Positions 17,849 through 27,236 of a stretch of 55,500 bases of DNA are shown here, piece after piece. The stretch spans positions 1 through 55,500 of the forward strand of contig CALHDG010000048.1 in NCBI GenBank assembly GCA_938023075.1, written 5' to 3'. Numbering within the stretch: position 1 is the first letter of the stretch; each line of letters begins with the position of its first letter. A program made the position numbers and the translations under genes. Source of the stretch: an uncultured Chitinophagales bacterium. GTDB lineage: Bacteria; Bacteroidota; Bacteroidia; Chitinophagales; JAHDHT01. The notes beneath the pieces were generated by a model. That model saw only the letters and a program-made list of their open reading frames with translations. It was not told the origin of the DNA and did not search any database.

Positions 17849-20203
17849 GTGAAGATAAAAATATTTCTGTTAATAGTATGCTTGTTTTGTCATAAAACGT
17901 GGTTAAAGGGGCAAAATTTAGTTCAAAACCTTGAAGGATTTGTTTTTGACCAAGTCAATAACCAGCCATTAGAAGGCATAAGTGTTTACATCATCAACTC
18001 AACCATTCCTTTAGATAGTACCATAACCAACAGTTCGGGCTACTTTGTTTTTAGCAATATTGAAGTGGGTAGATATGACCTCTCCTTTGTGAGCGCAAGG
18101 TTCGAACCATATATTAAACCGGCAGTTTTAGTCAATAGTAGCAAATCCACTTTTTTAGAAATCTACTTAAAAAAGCGTTTTACAGTTTTAAATGAAGTAA
18201 CCATTATCCCTGAAAAAAACAAGGGGCAAAGTGCCAATAGTATGAGCACTTTAAGCACTATTAATTTGCAAGTGGAAGATGCCCGGAAATTTGCCGGTGG
18301 TTTAGATGATCCTTTAAGGGCTGCTGCTAATCTCGCCGGGGTGCACAGTAACGGTTCTTTTTCTGATAATTTTATTTCGATAAGAGGAAACTCACCACGG
18401 GCTTTAAAATATTATTTTGATGGAATTGAATTACCCAACCCTACCCATTTTGCCAGAATTGGAAGTGCGGGCGGCACCTTCACCATTTTTAGCCTTCAGT
18501 TATTGGCAAATAGTGATTTGTTTACCGGAGCATTTCCAGCAGAATACAGTAACTCAACCGCCGGTATTTTTGATGTAAAGTTTAGAAAAGGGAATAATCA
18601 TCAACACGAGTTTGGCTTTCAGGTAGGCACTTTGGGTTTAGATGCCTGGGCAGAAGGTCCGATTCAACAAGGCAAAAAAGCATCTTACCTGGCTAATTTT
18701 AGATATGCTACGGTTGGTTTAGCCCGCTTAATTGGCTACCCTACTCAGCCCACTTATACCGACTTTTCGGTTAACCTGAACTTCCCGTTATCTGAAACAG
18801 AAAACTTGAAAGTATATAGTATTGCCGGTGCTAGCGACCGCATTAGAACCGCCAAAAGAGATACTGCTTTATGGGAAGAAGGATTAGACCGGTACGAATT
18901 GATTTTAAATTCAAAAATGATGGGTATTGGATCGACCTACAGCAAATTGTTAAAAAGCAATAGTTTGTTTAAAGCCTCTATATTAGGTGCTTTTACGCAA
19001 CAGCAAGACAATAAAATTTTTCTGTTATATAATTTGAATGAGGTTGACCGGTCAATTAATGAGTATCAAAGTTTTCCACTTTCGATGGCTTTATCGGTTA
19101 AACATCCTTTTTCATCGCGCTTAACTGTTCAATCTGGTGCCTCAGCAAATTATACACATCATCAGTATACTTTTTTTCAAACTAATGATACTATTTTTAA
19201 CGAAAACGATACCTTAATCAATAACCAAAACATTAAAGGAAACACGGTTAGAAGCAAATTATATGCTCAAACCAATTATAGCTTAACCGAGCATTTAACG
19301 CTAAATGCAGGTTTACATTTTTTATATCAGTCTATTGGTCAGCAGTTTTTAATGGAACCACGTTTGGGTATTCGCTACCAATTAACTGCTAAACATAGCA
19401 TTGCTATTGCCTATGGAAAACATAGTCAGGCAGAAGAATATGCCGTCTATCAATACCAAACGATTAATGGAGAAACACTGAACCAAAATTTACTGGCTAC
19501 CAAATCGCATCATATAGGGTTGGCTTATCAAGGTGCTATTCATCGTAATCATTTGATAGGTATAGAGGCTTATTATCAACATTTGTACGATGTGCCGGTT
19601 GAAGCTAATGGTACCTTTTCTACCCTTAATTTAAGTGAATTGAACGATATTAGACCGGTTAATAATGCAGGCAAAGGAAGAAACTATGGCATAGATGCGA
19701 GTTTCAAGCGATTTACCGACTTGGGTTTATATTATCAGATTAATGCTTCGTGGCTCAACTCAACATACCTTGGTGGTGATGGTACTTGGCGGAGTACCGA
19801 ATTTGATTATGGATACAACATAAAATTATTGTTGGGTAAAGAAATAGGTATTGGTAAAAAGAAAGGTAAACGAAATTTATTGAGTTTTAATGGTAGCCTT
19901 TCTGCTATTGGTGGCAGACCTTACACGCCCTTGAATTTAAGTGAGTCTGCCCGACTACAAAATAGTATTTATAATGAGTCCTTAGCTTTTTCGCAACGTG
20001 AAGAAGGGTTGATAGTTTTGGATTTAACGGCTATTTACCAAACCAACAAAGCCAACAGAAGTGGTGTATGGACTTTTCAAATCAAAAATTTATTTTCGAG
20101 TGCCGATGCCGTTTACCGGGAATATGATACTATTTTAGATGAAGAAGTTATAGTACCTTCCTCTAGCTTTTTTCCGGTAATTAGTTACGGATTGGAGTTT
20201 TGA
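17849..20203 (+). CDS. TonB-dependent outer-membrane receptor with N-terminal carboxypeptidase-regulatory-like domain
   Basis: The 784-residue protein has a signal peptide (FLLIVCLFCHKTWLKGQ) and a CarboxypepD_reg-like domain at ~28-115 (LEGFVFDQVNNQPLEGISVY). The plug domain has VEDARKFAGGLDDPLRAAANL and ISIRGNSPRALKYYFDGIELPNP. The rest is a long beta-barrel of alternating aromatic strands ending in a C-terminal Phe (SYGLEF). It should import a ligand across the outer membrane using TonB energy. No SusD partner is adjacent, so it is not a typical glycan-utilisation pair; the ligand is unknown. The start codon is GTG at 17849. It is transcribed alone, followed by a structured RNA element and rlmN. 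Confidence 0.93.
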   Translation: MKIKIFLLIVCLFCHKTWLKGQNLVQNLEGFVFDQVNNQPLEGISVYIINSTIPLDSTITNSSGYFVFSNIEVGRYDLSFVSARFEPYIKPAVLVNSSKSTFLEIYLKKRFTVLNEVTIIPEKNKGQSANSMSTLSTINLQVEDARKFAGGLDDPLRAAANLAGVHSNGSFSDNFISIRGNSPRALKYYFDGIELPNPTHFARIGSAGGTFTIFSLQLLANSDLFTGAFPAEYSNSTAGIFDVKFRKGNNHQHEFGFQVGTLGLDAWAEGPIQQGKKASYLANFRYATVGLARLIGYPTQPTYTDFSVNLNFPLSETENLKVYSIAGASDRIRTAKRDTALWEEGLDRYELILNSKMMGIGSTYSKLLKSNSLFKASILGAFTQQQDNKIFLLYNLNEVDRSINEYQSFPLSMALSVKHPFSSRLTVQSGASANYTHHQYTFFQTNDTIFNENDTLINNQNIKGNTVRSKLYAQTNYSLTEHLTLNAGLHFLYQSIGQQFLMEPRLGIRYQLTAKHSIAIAYGKHSQAEEYAVYQYQTINGETLNQNLLATKSHHIGLAYQGAIHRNHLIGIEAYYQHLYDVPVEANGTFSTLNLSELNDIRPVNNAGKGRNYGIDASFKRFTDLGLYYQINASWLNSTYLGGDGTWRSTEFDYGYNIKLLLGKEIGIGKKKGKRNLLSFNGSLSAIGGRPYTPLNLSESARLQNSIYNESLAFSQREEGLIVLDLTAIYQTNKANRSGVWTFQIKNLFSSADAVYREYDTILDEEVIVPSSSFFPVISYGLEF

Positions 20204-20289
20204 TTTAATAAATCCTTAAAATGAAAATTCAAATTTCAATTGGTTTTAGTTGGATGGTTTTATATTTGGCACCTTATTGAAGCCGGGTG

Positions 20290-20425
20290 AGCTTGGAAGT
20301 TTAGCCCCGATAGTAGCGGTTATGCCATTTTAGCGAGGCATTGAAGCGCAGGCAAAATGGTATTTGAGCGGATAGCGGGGAGCCCCTTACTAAACACTCT
20401 TGCTCTTTCGCTTCAAAAGAAAAAG
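20290..20425 (+). ncRNA. Candidate structured RNA element, copy 2
   Basis: The same conserved framework as 6255-6385 appears here: CTTGGAAGTTTAGCCCCGATAG and CGGATAGCGGGGAGCCCC, with GCCCCG facing CGGGG. The internal stem is ATGCCATTTT (20322-20331) with AAAATGGTAT (20354-20363). Copy 1 has ATGCTGC with GCAGCAT, so both strands changed together. It lies between the TonB receptor and rlmN, 45 bases before the rlmN start, so a leader or cis-regulatory role for rlmN is possible but unproven. Confidence 0.6.
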
Positions 20426-20468
20426 TATTTTTTAATAACAAATAATTGGTAATTAATCATTAAAAAAA

Positions 20469-21515
20469 GTGGCTGCAAAAAAAGATATACGACAGTTGAG
20501 TTTGGCAGATTTGCAATTGTTTTTTGAAGAAATTAATCAGCCGGCATTTCGGGCAAAACAAGTATATCAATGGCTGTGGCAAAAAAGTAGTTTGCAATTT
20601 GAAGCCATGACGAATTTGCCGATAGCCGTTAGAGCCAGCCTTGAAGCGCATTTTGATATACCGGCTTTATCTATTCATTACCGGCAAGATAGTAAAGATG
20701 GCACCGTAAAATTACGTTTTGAATTGTGTGATGGCAACAAAGTGGAAGGGGTTTTAATACCCGTGCCGGCAGATAAAAGAATGACGGCATGTATTTCTTC
20801 GCAAGTGGGTTGTAGTTTAAGTTGTGCGTTTTGTGCTACCGGTTTTTTAAAACGTGAACGCAATTTATTTGCTCACGAAATTTATGATCAGGTGGTACAG
20901 ATAAATACCATTGCTCAAGAAAAGTTTGCGATGCCTTTAACCAATATTGTTTTTATGGGCATGGGTGAGCCCTTGTTGAATTATAAGAATGTGTTACAAG
21001 GCATCAATAAAATTACGGATGAGATTGGCTTGGGCATGGCTTCGCGGCGCATTACGGTTTCTACGGCGGGCATTGCAAAAATGATCAATCAATTAGCTGA
21101 TGATGAAGTAAAATTTAATTTAGCCCTTTCGTTGCACGCTGCGAGCGATGTGAAACGTAATGAAATTATGCCGATTAATCAACACAACAGTTTGCAGGCT
21201 TTAACTAATGCTTTAAAGCATTTTAAAGAAAAAAATAAGCGTAGTAATTTAACCTATGAATATATTTTACTGAACGAGTTTAACGATACTGAACAAGATG
21301 CCTTAGATTTGGTGAAGTGGGTTAGAAAAGTGCCGGCTAAAATCAACATAATTGAATACAACAAAGTAGAAGGCACCATTTTTGAAAAAGCGGGTAATCA
21401 ACGGTTACACCATTTTATTAATACGCTTGTAAAAAATGATTTAACGGTAACGGTTAGAAAAAGCCGGGGAGAAGATATTGATGCGGCTTGCGGGCAGTTG
21501 GCTAACAAGGTGTAG
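20469..21515 (+). CDS. rlmN: Dual-specificity 23S rRNA/tRNA adenine-C2 methyltransferase
   Basis: The 348-residue radical-SAM enzyme has the RlmN N-domain (AFRAKQVYQWLWQK) and the iron-sulfur motif CSLSCAFC in GCSLSCAFCATG. It also has FMGMGEPLLNY, RRITVSTAG, LSLHAASDVKRNEIMPIN and the C-terminal catalytic cysteine segment DIDAACGQL. It methylates A2503 of 23S rRNA and A37 of some tRNAs using a Cys-linked methyl intermediate. The start codon is GTG (20469). It appears to be a single-gene transcript whose upstream region contains the structured element at 20290-20425. Confidence 0.97.
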   Translation: MAAKKDIRQLSLADLQLFFEEINQPAFRAKQVYQWLWQKSSLQFEAMTNLPIAVRASLEAHFDIPALSIHYRQDSKDGTVKLRFELCDGNKVEGVLIPVPADKRMTACISSQVGCSLSCAFCATGFLKRERNLFAHEIYDQVVQINTIAQEKFAMPLTNIVFMGMGEPLLNYKNVLQGINKITDEIGLGMASRRITVSTAGIAKMINQLADDEVKFNLALSLHAASDVKRNEIMPINQHNSLQALTNALKHFKEKNKRSNLTYEYILLNEFNDTEQDALDLVKWVRKVPAKINIIEYNKVEGTIFEKAGNQRLHHFINTLVKNDLTVTVRKSRGEDIDAACGQLANKV

Positions 21516-21529
21516 TCAATATGTAATAA

Positions 21530-21560
21530 AAAAGCCCTTCACTCTACAGCGAAGGGCTTT
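21530..21560 (-). terminator. Rho-independent terminator, minus strand
   Basis: AAAGCCCTTC and GAAGGGCTTT form a ten-base stem. On the minus strand it is followed by TTTTTTATT, a good terminator for the 40-residue ORF at 21593-21715. On the plus strand no T run follows, so it may serve rlmN only partly. Confidence 0.8.
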
Positions 21561-21592
21561 GGATATGAACCCAGTTATCCCCACAAATTTCT

Positions 21593-21715
21593 TTATAGAT
21601 CAGCCTTGATGGTGCTAAGTAATTTGTTTTTGAGAATGCTGCGAACATCGTTTTGATGTGTTTTTAATTTGTTCTCTATTAACGCATTTAACTTCATTTG
21701 TAGTTCCTCTTTCAT
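21593..21715 (-). CDS. Small ORF, 40-residue predicted helical peptide
   Basis: An ATG at 21715 opens a 40-codon frame beginning MKEELQMKLNALIENKLK and ending STIKADL before TAA. The product is charged, amphipathic and probably all-helical, without a signal or membrane segment. I do not recognise it. Support for a real gene is a strong terminator about 33 bases after the stop on the same strand and the absence of any other minus-strand gene that could use it. About 330 bases of AT-rich DNA separate it from the next element, with an inverted repeat TTTGG-N8-CCAAA near 21740-21760 that could regulate it. It could instead be a small non-coding RNA. Confidence 0.5.
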   Translation of the reverse strand: MKEELQMKLNALIENKLKTHQNDVRSILKNKLLSTIKADL

Positions 21716-21994
21716 TTTTATTAAAAAATATTAACATTTATTATTTGGTTATTATGCCAAAATTTGATTAGTAAAACGCTTATAAGTTTAATCATCTGTA
21801 TATTATTTTCAGGATAATCAAAGCATTATAAATTTAATTCTGTTACTATAAACGTTTATGTTTTTGATATTTATTGGTTCGTGTAATAAAAGTTTTTTTT
21901 AAAAATTTGTGAAGAAAAGCATAGTCGGTTGTAAATGTTAAGTTGTTTGTAGTATGTTTTATTGTTTAATCAAGTGATGTTTAAATTTCACATA

Positions 21995-22031
21995 CAAAAA
22001 AAGGCAGCCCAAAATAGATTGAACTGCCCTT
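21995..22031 (-). terminator. Rho-independent terminator of the CotH gene
   Basis: On the minus strand GGGCAG pairs with CTGCC across a ~20-base loop and is followed by seven T, about 20 bases after the CotH stop. Confidence 0.72.
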
Positions 22032-22049
22032 GGCTAATTTATATATGAA

Positions 22050-25000
22050 CTACAACTTTATAAATTTCTCTAAGTACACTTTCTCAGTTTTGGTTTGTAC
22101 TTGCAATAAATAGGGCTTGCTATTTGGCAAAGCCTGAATGTTAAGTTGAATGGTTTCTTGCCATTCTTTTTGTTGTTTCAAAACTAATTGTCCATCTAAT
22201 GTATACACTTCTAGATAAAGTGTACTGATTTGCCCCTTGTTTTCAATTTTACTGGTATTTATATGAATCAACTCGCTGGCTGGATTTGGATAAAGGCTTA
22301 TTCTGTTTTCCAACTGCCCGGCTAATTTGGGTAAACCTCCTCCAATAATAATTGTGTAGTCTTCCACTTCGCCAAATTGAAATGAACCGCAGGGAGAAGC
22401 AGCATTATTCCATTGCATGGCAACGCGCATACCGGTTGCTCCTTCACTGGCTAAATTCGGTATAGTTAAGTTACCTGATAAATTTCCCGAACTGGTATTG
22501 TTGTAAATATTTTCACCAGCATCCTGAAAATCTCCATCGCGGTTAAAGTCAATCCAAATTGACCATGCCTCGTTATATAAAGCACCTTGAAAACCCGGTG
22601 TTAAACTAAAAGCGACCGATTCTCCAACGGCAACTGTAGTAGATTGCGCGCTAAAGTCTCCATAACCATTATTATTACCTGAGGTGTTATCAATAGATTT
22701 AAAACTCACTTTTTGTATGTATTCGTAATTGGTATTGGTGCCTTGTGCGGCACAATAGGTTGGTAATCCACAAGCATTATTTGCCTCATTTGGGCAGGCA
22801 TCGCATGCATCAGGAATTCCATCATTGTCGCTGTCTAGTAAATCATTTCCTTCGCAAATATCAAAGTTATCGCAAACGGAATCGTTATCACTATCCATTA
22901 AATTTCCAATACATTGGCAGTTCGCATCTATAATATCATTACTAGTACAGGCATCTCCATCGTCGCAAGGGTTTCCGGTTGTAGTGCAATTGTCGCACGC
23001 ATCGGGCACACCATCATTATCGGTATCAACAGTATCATCACCATTTGGGCAAGTATCATTACTATCACAAACAGTATCATTGTCACTATCCAATTGTAAG
23101 CCCCCCGTACAATTACAATCTAAATCATAGGTTTCTCCAATAGTACATGCATCTCCGTCATCACAAATATCACCAACCGTGCAGTCTGGTAAAATAAAGA
23201 CCAAATAATCTTCTACTTCTCCATAAGTAAAATTGCCACAAGGAGAGGGAGAATTACTAAAATTCATTGATATTCTCATTTTGGTGACGCCTATAGTAGC
23301 GTTGCCGGGTATGGTTATTTGCCCGCTTATTGCATTGTTACTATTTTGAGCTAACAAGGTTTCGTTACCATCATTAAAGTCTCCATCCTGATTTAAGTCA
23401 ATCCAAATTTTCCAATATTCATTATAGCTCTGCCCTTGAAATTCGGGCACTAAATTTACGTTATAAGAATCACCTGGTGTTAGAGAAACACTCATTGGCG
23501 TAAAATCTGCATAGCCGTTATTTTCACCGGAGGTATTGGTTAGCTCCCCTACAGTAATGCTTCCAATAAACTCATAGTTGATGTTATTACCTCCTGTGGA
23601 ACAATAGCTTGGTAAATTACATATATCTAAGGCATCGTTTGGACAAGTGTCAGCGGCATCGCAAACACCATCATTATCAGAATCAGCAAAAGTACCTTCG
23701 CAATTACAGGCTGTATTATAAACATCGTTTAATGTACAGTTATTACCATCATCACAAGTTGTACCGATAAGCGTATCGTCTTTATTCGGGCATTGATCTA
23801 AATCATCACAAACTCCATCTCCGTCTGTATCTGTCGAAAAACAAAATATATTTTCTGCTTTAGGTGTAGTATTTAAACTTTGAATTGACCAGTTTGTGCC
23901 ATCATTATTATCAGTGTCTGCGTCAATTAATGCTAGTGAATATAAACCCTCATCTGCAACTACATCCCAAGGTTCATTATCGTCGTAGGCTACTTCATCT
24001 AAAACGTTTCCAAATGGATCGGTTAAAACAATGGTTTCCCCTTTATCAGATAATTTACCGGTATAAACTGCATCTGGGGTAAATCCATATTTTTGTTGAA
24101 AATTCTCAGTATTTTCGGCAATTACTGCAAAACCACCCGGAGCTATCATAATTACATTTTGAATATCTGTTTCGACTCCATCAGTAAAATTGACACCTGC
24201 TATATTAACTGCCGAGGCACCAGTATTTTTCAACTCAATAAATTCAAAGTTTGTTCCATCAATGGTATTATTATTAAAAATTTCATCTTGCGGATTGTAA
24301 TGAATTTCATTGATTACTAAGGTCGAATAATTTTGCTGAACATAAAAGCTATGGGTAACTAAAGCTCCCCAATTGTTGCCTTGTTTTACTCTGGCATTTA
24401 CAAAAGTTAAACCGGTTGTATTAATAGTAATGGGGTTATTGTATGTTATTGCCGAGGCTGATGTGCCACTACAATTTTGCTTAGGGTCTGTTCCATCTAA
24501 AGTATAATATATAGTACCTGAGTTGTTTGGATTACTTAAAGTAATTGTGCTTCCGATAGCAACCGGACCTGCAGTTGGATTTGAGGTTACTGGTTGAACT
24601 AACTGACTATCTATCCATTCACTTCTATTTTTCAACCATGTTTTTAAGGCATTGATCTCCCCTTGAAAATCACCATATCTTGAAGTATAGCCTTCACTGT
24701 TCCAACGGTTAAATTCTCTTTGATAAGATTCCATAAGCAAGGCTGCCATGCCATCAATTAAGGCATTCATTTGGGCAGTGTTTAAAATGTTATTGCTTCT
24801 CCAATCGTACCATTTATCATAAAATAAGGTTTTGTAACAAGGGTCATCAACCATTTCTTTCAAATAAGCACCTGTTTTATAATTACTTGCCCAATATTGA
24901 GCATTACCCGTGCTTGGCTGATTTAGAAAATCGGTATCCCATCCGAAATAGTTTCGCGAACGACTATCTACCGAATTTAAAGCTCTATCAAAATCCCAAA

Positions 25001-26636
25001 CGGGACCACCTTTTATTACATCATTTTTATCTTTGATAATATAATGACTTAAGAAAAAACCATCTGGTTCTTTAGCCAAAGCTCTTATAATATGAGGTCC
25101 AACCCAAGATTTGATATCTGTGTAATTTTTATAACCCAAATTTTCATCTAACCAATTTGAGCTAGTTAGAGCGTTTTCAAATTGTTCAATTTCATTTTGA
25201 ATATAGGCAAATTGTGTAGTTGATATATCATCAATATCCGGAGTTCTTATCCGGTAACCGGGTGGTGTGTTCCTGTTGTACATTTCATTAGTATAAGAAG
25301 TAGTAAAAGATGGCTGCCTATCTAATGAAAATAAATATCCACCGGTTAAGTCTTCACCGGCATTTTCATCAGGAGATAATTTTGCTATATCCACTCTATC
25401 ATCATTTACTTCAATTTTTTCCGTTAAAATATAGATGCCCCAATAATCGCTATCATTTAAAGCGCCTCCATTATCATTAAAATACACTTCAACAAATCTG
25501 GTTCGGGGTGCATAATAGCCTAATTGGTTGCTTACTTCATACATTAAGGCATTGTTGATTAGTGCTCTGTCAAATCTTCCTGGAGCGTACAATACCCAAT
25601 CTCCATCAGCAGGCATACCCAGCAAACCTTCTTTTCTGTCAGAATCGTCTTCGTTTCGCAGTTCAACCCGCCATTGCTTTTTAGGGAAATTTGCAGAAGA
25701 AGCACCTCTAATTTTCATAGCAGCTTTACCATTAAAACTAGCTTGGTCACTTCCGTAAGCTCTGCCTCCATTGTTTGGTTCAATTAAAGACATAAAGGTA
25801 GTTTTCATATTATCCTCATCTAAGGCTTGTCCGTAGGTATCAATTAAAACAAGGGGTAAATTTGAGTTGGCATTAGCCATACCGTTCGTCATTTTTACGT
25901 AGCGTTCAGTCTCTACACTGCTTATATCACCATTATCAAAAAAGAAAGCTGCTTTTAAAATAGTGTTATTGCTTATACTAATAGCTCCTGAATAATTTGG
26001 AGCATTGTTAGTAGGATCAGCACCATCAGTTGTAAATTTTAAGTTACCATTAATACCATCGCTGTTAAGAGCAACCGTTAACGTATTCGTAAATAATTTT
26101 GAAGCTACCGAAAATTCAATATCTACATCGTTTGAATTTGCATTAGTTTCTAAAGGTGTTGCTTGCGAGAATAATTTTCGATTAGCCATGCCATCCAACT
26201 CACTTCCGTACGACTCGTCTTTTACTATAGTTGTTGGAATGGTTAAGGAATCAACTATGGTATTACCATCAGGATTGGTCAGTAACACAGTTTCTCCCGC
26301 ACTTAATTTAATACCTATATGATTTGCACCTTGTTCTACATCTTTATCTGCCCACAATAGTAAATAGCCATTTGCCGGAACGGTGGTTTTATTAGCCTCT
26401 GTTGCTAAAATTTCATAGACGGTCAAATCAGTTTGATCATCAGATATAAAGTAGCCGGCTAAATCAATCGCTTCATTAGAGTTATTGTAAATTTCTATCC
26501 AATCTTCAAATTCTCCTGTTTCATCCGCAATAGTATTTCCATTAGAGGAGAGCACTTCGTTAATGGTTAATTGGCTATACATACTAAAATGAAGGCAAAC
26601 TACCGTCAACAATATAGTGGTTAACTTCTTTATCAT
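22050..26636 (-). CDS. Giant secreted CotH-kinase/lamin-tail/GEVED protein with T9SS sorting domain
   Basis: The 1528-residue protein has a signal peptide (1-21). A lamin-tail domain follows (LTINEVLSSNG, EDWIEIYNNS). Next is a chitobiase-type segment (LKFTTDGADPTNNAP), then a CotH kinase-like domain at ~280-600 (KAAMKIRGASSANFPKKQWR, WGIYILTEKIEVNDDRVDI and GGPVWDFDRALNS, which carries the catalytic-type DFDR). After it come a second chitobiase-like segment (IYYTLDGTDPKQN), a second lamin-tail domain, and five or so calcium-type thrombospondin-3 motifs (DTDGDGVCDDLDQCP). Two GEVED domains sit at ~1010-1130 and ~1300-1420. The C-terminal sorting domain (LYPNPASELIHI to VYLEKFIKL) predicts T9SS export to the cell surface. 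CotH domains phosphorylate proteins in spores and elsewhere; the substrate here is unknown. A sigma-54-like promoter lies upstream. Confidence 0.93.
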   Translation of the reverse strand: MIKKLTTILLTVVCLHFSMYSQLTINEVLSSNGNTIADETGEFEDWIEIYNNSNEAIDLAGYFISDDQTDLTVYEILATEANKTTVPANGYLLLWADKDVEQGANHIGIKLSAGETVLLTNPDGNTIVDSLTIPTTIVKDESYGSELDGMANRKLFSQATPLETNANSNDVDIEFSVASKLFTNTLTVALNSDGINGNLKFTTDGADPTNNAPNYSGAISISNNTILKAAFFFDNGDISSVETERYVKMTNGMANANSNLPLVLIDTYGQALDEDNMKTTFMSLIEPNNGGRAYGSDQASFNGKAAMKIRGASSANFPKKQWRVELRNEDDSDRKEGLLGMPADGDWVLYAPGRFDRALINNALMYEVSNQLGYYAPRTRFVEVYFNDNGGALNDSDYWGIYILTEKIEVNDDRVDIAKLSPDENAGEDLTGGYLFSLDRQPSFTTSYTNEMYNRNTPPGYRIRTPDIDDISTTQFAYIQNEIEQFENALTSSNWLDENLGYKNYTDIKSWVGPHIIRALAKEPDGFFLSHYIIKDKNDVIKGGPVWDFDRALNSVDSRSRNYFGWDTDFLNQPSTGNAQYWASNYKTGAYLKEMVDDPCYKTLFYDKWYDWRSNNILNTAQMNALIDGMAALLMESYQREFNRWNSEGYTSRYGDFQGEINALKTWLKNRSEWIDSQLVQPVTSNPTAGPVAIGSTITLSNPNNSGTIYYTLDGTDPKQNCSGTSASAITYNNPITINTTGLTFVNARVKQGNNWGALVTHSFYVQQNYSTLVINEIHYNPQDEIFNNNTIDGTNFEFIELKNTGASAVNIAGVNFTDGVETDIQNVIMIAPGGFAVIAENTENFQQKYGFTPDAVYTGKLSDKGETIVLTDPFGNVLDEVAYDDNEPWDVVADEGLYSLALIDADTDNNDGTNWSIQSLNTTPKAENIFCFSTDTDGDGVCDDLDQCPNKDDTLIGTTCDDGNNCTLNDVYNTACNCEGTFADSDNDGVCDAADTCPNDALDICNLPSYCSTGGNNINYEFIGSITVGELTNTSGENNGYADFTPMSVSLTPGDSYNVNLVPEFQGQSYNEYWKIWIDLNQDGDFNDGNETLLAQNSNNAISGQITIPGNATIGVTKMRISMNFSNSPSPCGNFTYGEVEDYLVFILPDCTVGDICDDGDACTIGETYDLDCNCTGGLQLDSDNDTVCDSNDTCPNGDDTVDTDNDGVPDACDNCTTTGNPCDDGDACTSNDIIDANCQCIGNLMDSDNDSVCDNFDICEGNDLLDSDNDGIPDACDACPNEANNACGLPTYCAAQGTNTNYEYIQKVSFKSIDNTSGNNNGYGDFSAQSTTVAVGESVAFSLTPGFQGALYNEAWSIWIDFNRDGDFQDAGENIYNNTSSGNLSGNLTIPNLASEGATGMRVAMQWNNAASPCGSFQFGEVEDYTIIIGGGLPKLAGQLENRISLYPNPASELIHINTSKIENKGQISTLYLEVYTLDGQLVLKQQKEWQETIQLNIQALPNSKPYLLQVQTKTEKVYLEKFIKL

Positions 26637-26712
26637 TAAATTTTAATTATTTAATTTGTAAATACTTTGTGCTGAATTGCTTTTAGTGCTGGGGGTGTTA
26701 TACCATATAAAT

Positions 26713-26728
26713 TGCTAAAATTGTGCCA
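26713..26728 (-). promoter_or_regulatory. Candidate sigma-54 promoter of the CotH gene
   Basis: The minus strand reads TGGCACAATTTTAGCA, matching TGGCACRNNNNTTGCW except for one base of the -12 element, with correct GG-GC spacing. Another TTTGGCA lies 21 bases upstream. The leader would be about 65 bases. Confidence 0.42.
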
Positions 26729-26837
26729 AATTATATTGAATTAATGCCAAATTGAGTACAGAATAGAACACTAATTTCGGTTTATATTGTGCGTTACTAT
26801 TTTATGATGCGCAAAACTTTTTGTTAAAAATACTCGC

Positions 26838-27001
26838 CTTAGGAACGATGAGAAAATAAATTTATCAACTCTGATAATGTCATTTTTTGATAGACGAGCT
26901 GAAAAACGTAGGCTTAGTGGGGCTAAGACGAGGCTTTTCAAGGAAGTATATCGGAAAATGACAAAGTCAGATGGTAAATTTATTTTTTTATCGTTTCTTA
27001 G
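26838..27001. repeat. Palindromic repeat family R2, copy 3
   Basis: A ~164-base element with long imperfect inverted ends (TTAGGAACGATGAGAAAATA against CTAAGAAACGATAAAAAAAT), inner arms TGTCATTTT on both strands, and the central hairpin CTTAG-TGGGG-CTAAG flanked by GAAAA and TTTTC. Copies at 8828-8996 and 8983-9149 have different but complementary inner arms. A solo end (TTAGGAATGAGAAAAAAATA, ~27211) touches the stop of the phosphatase gene. Apart from these the 600-base gap 26637-27236 holds only the sigma-54-like site. Confidence 0.8.
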
Positions 27002-27236
27002 CCTACAACTATGGCTCCACTAGAAGTTCACCAAATTCAATCCAAAAAGTTTTAGATTACCATTTAGGTTATCTGTATAATACCAATCATAAATTAATTT
27101 CACCAAGCTTATACTATGAATGATACGTTTAAAAGCAAGGCAGCAAATAGCAGCTTAACAATTTGTAGTACTACAACTCTGATGCTGCAAAACTTGTGTT
27201 GAACTTGATTTAGGAATGAGAAAAAAATAAATTTAG

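Noticed and set aside
22745-23130. Ser/His-rich plus-strand ORFs inside the CotH gene
   Set aside because: They are shadows of the thrombospondin type 3 repeats on the opposite strand.
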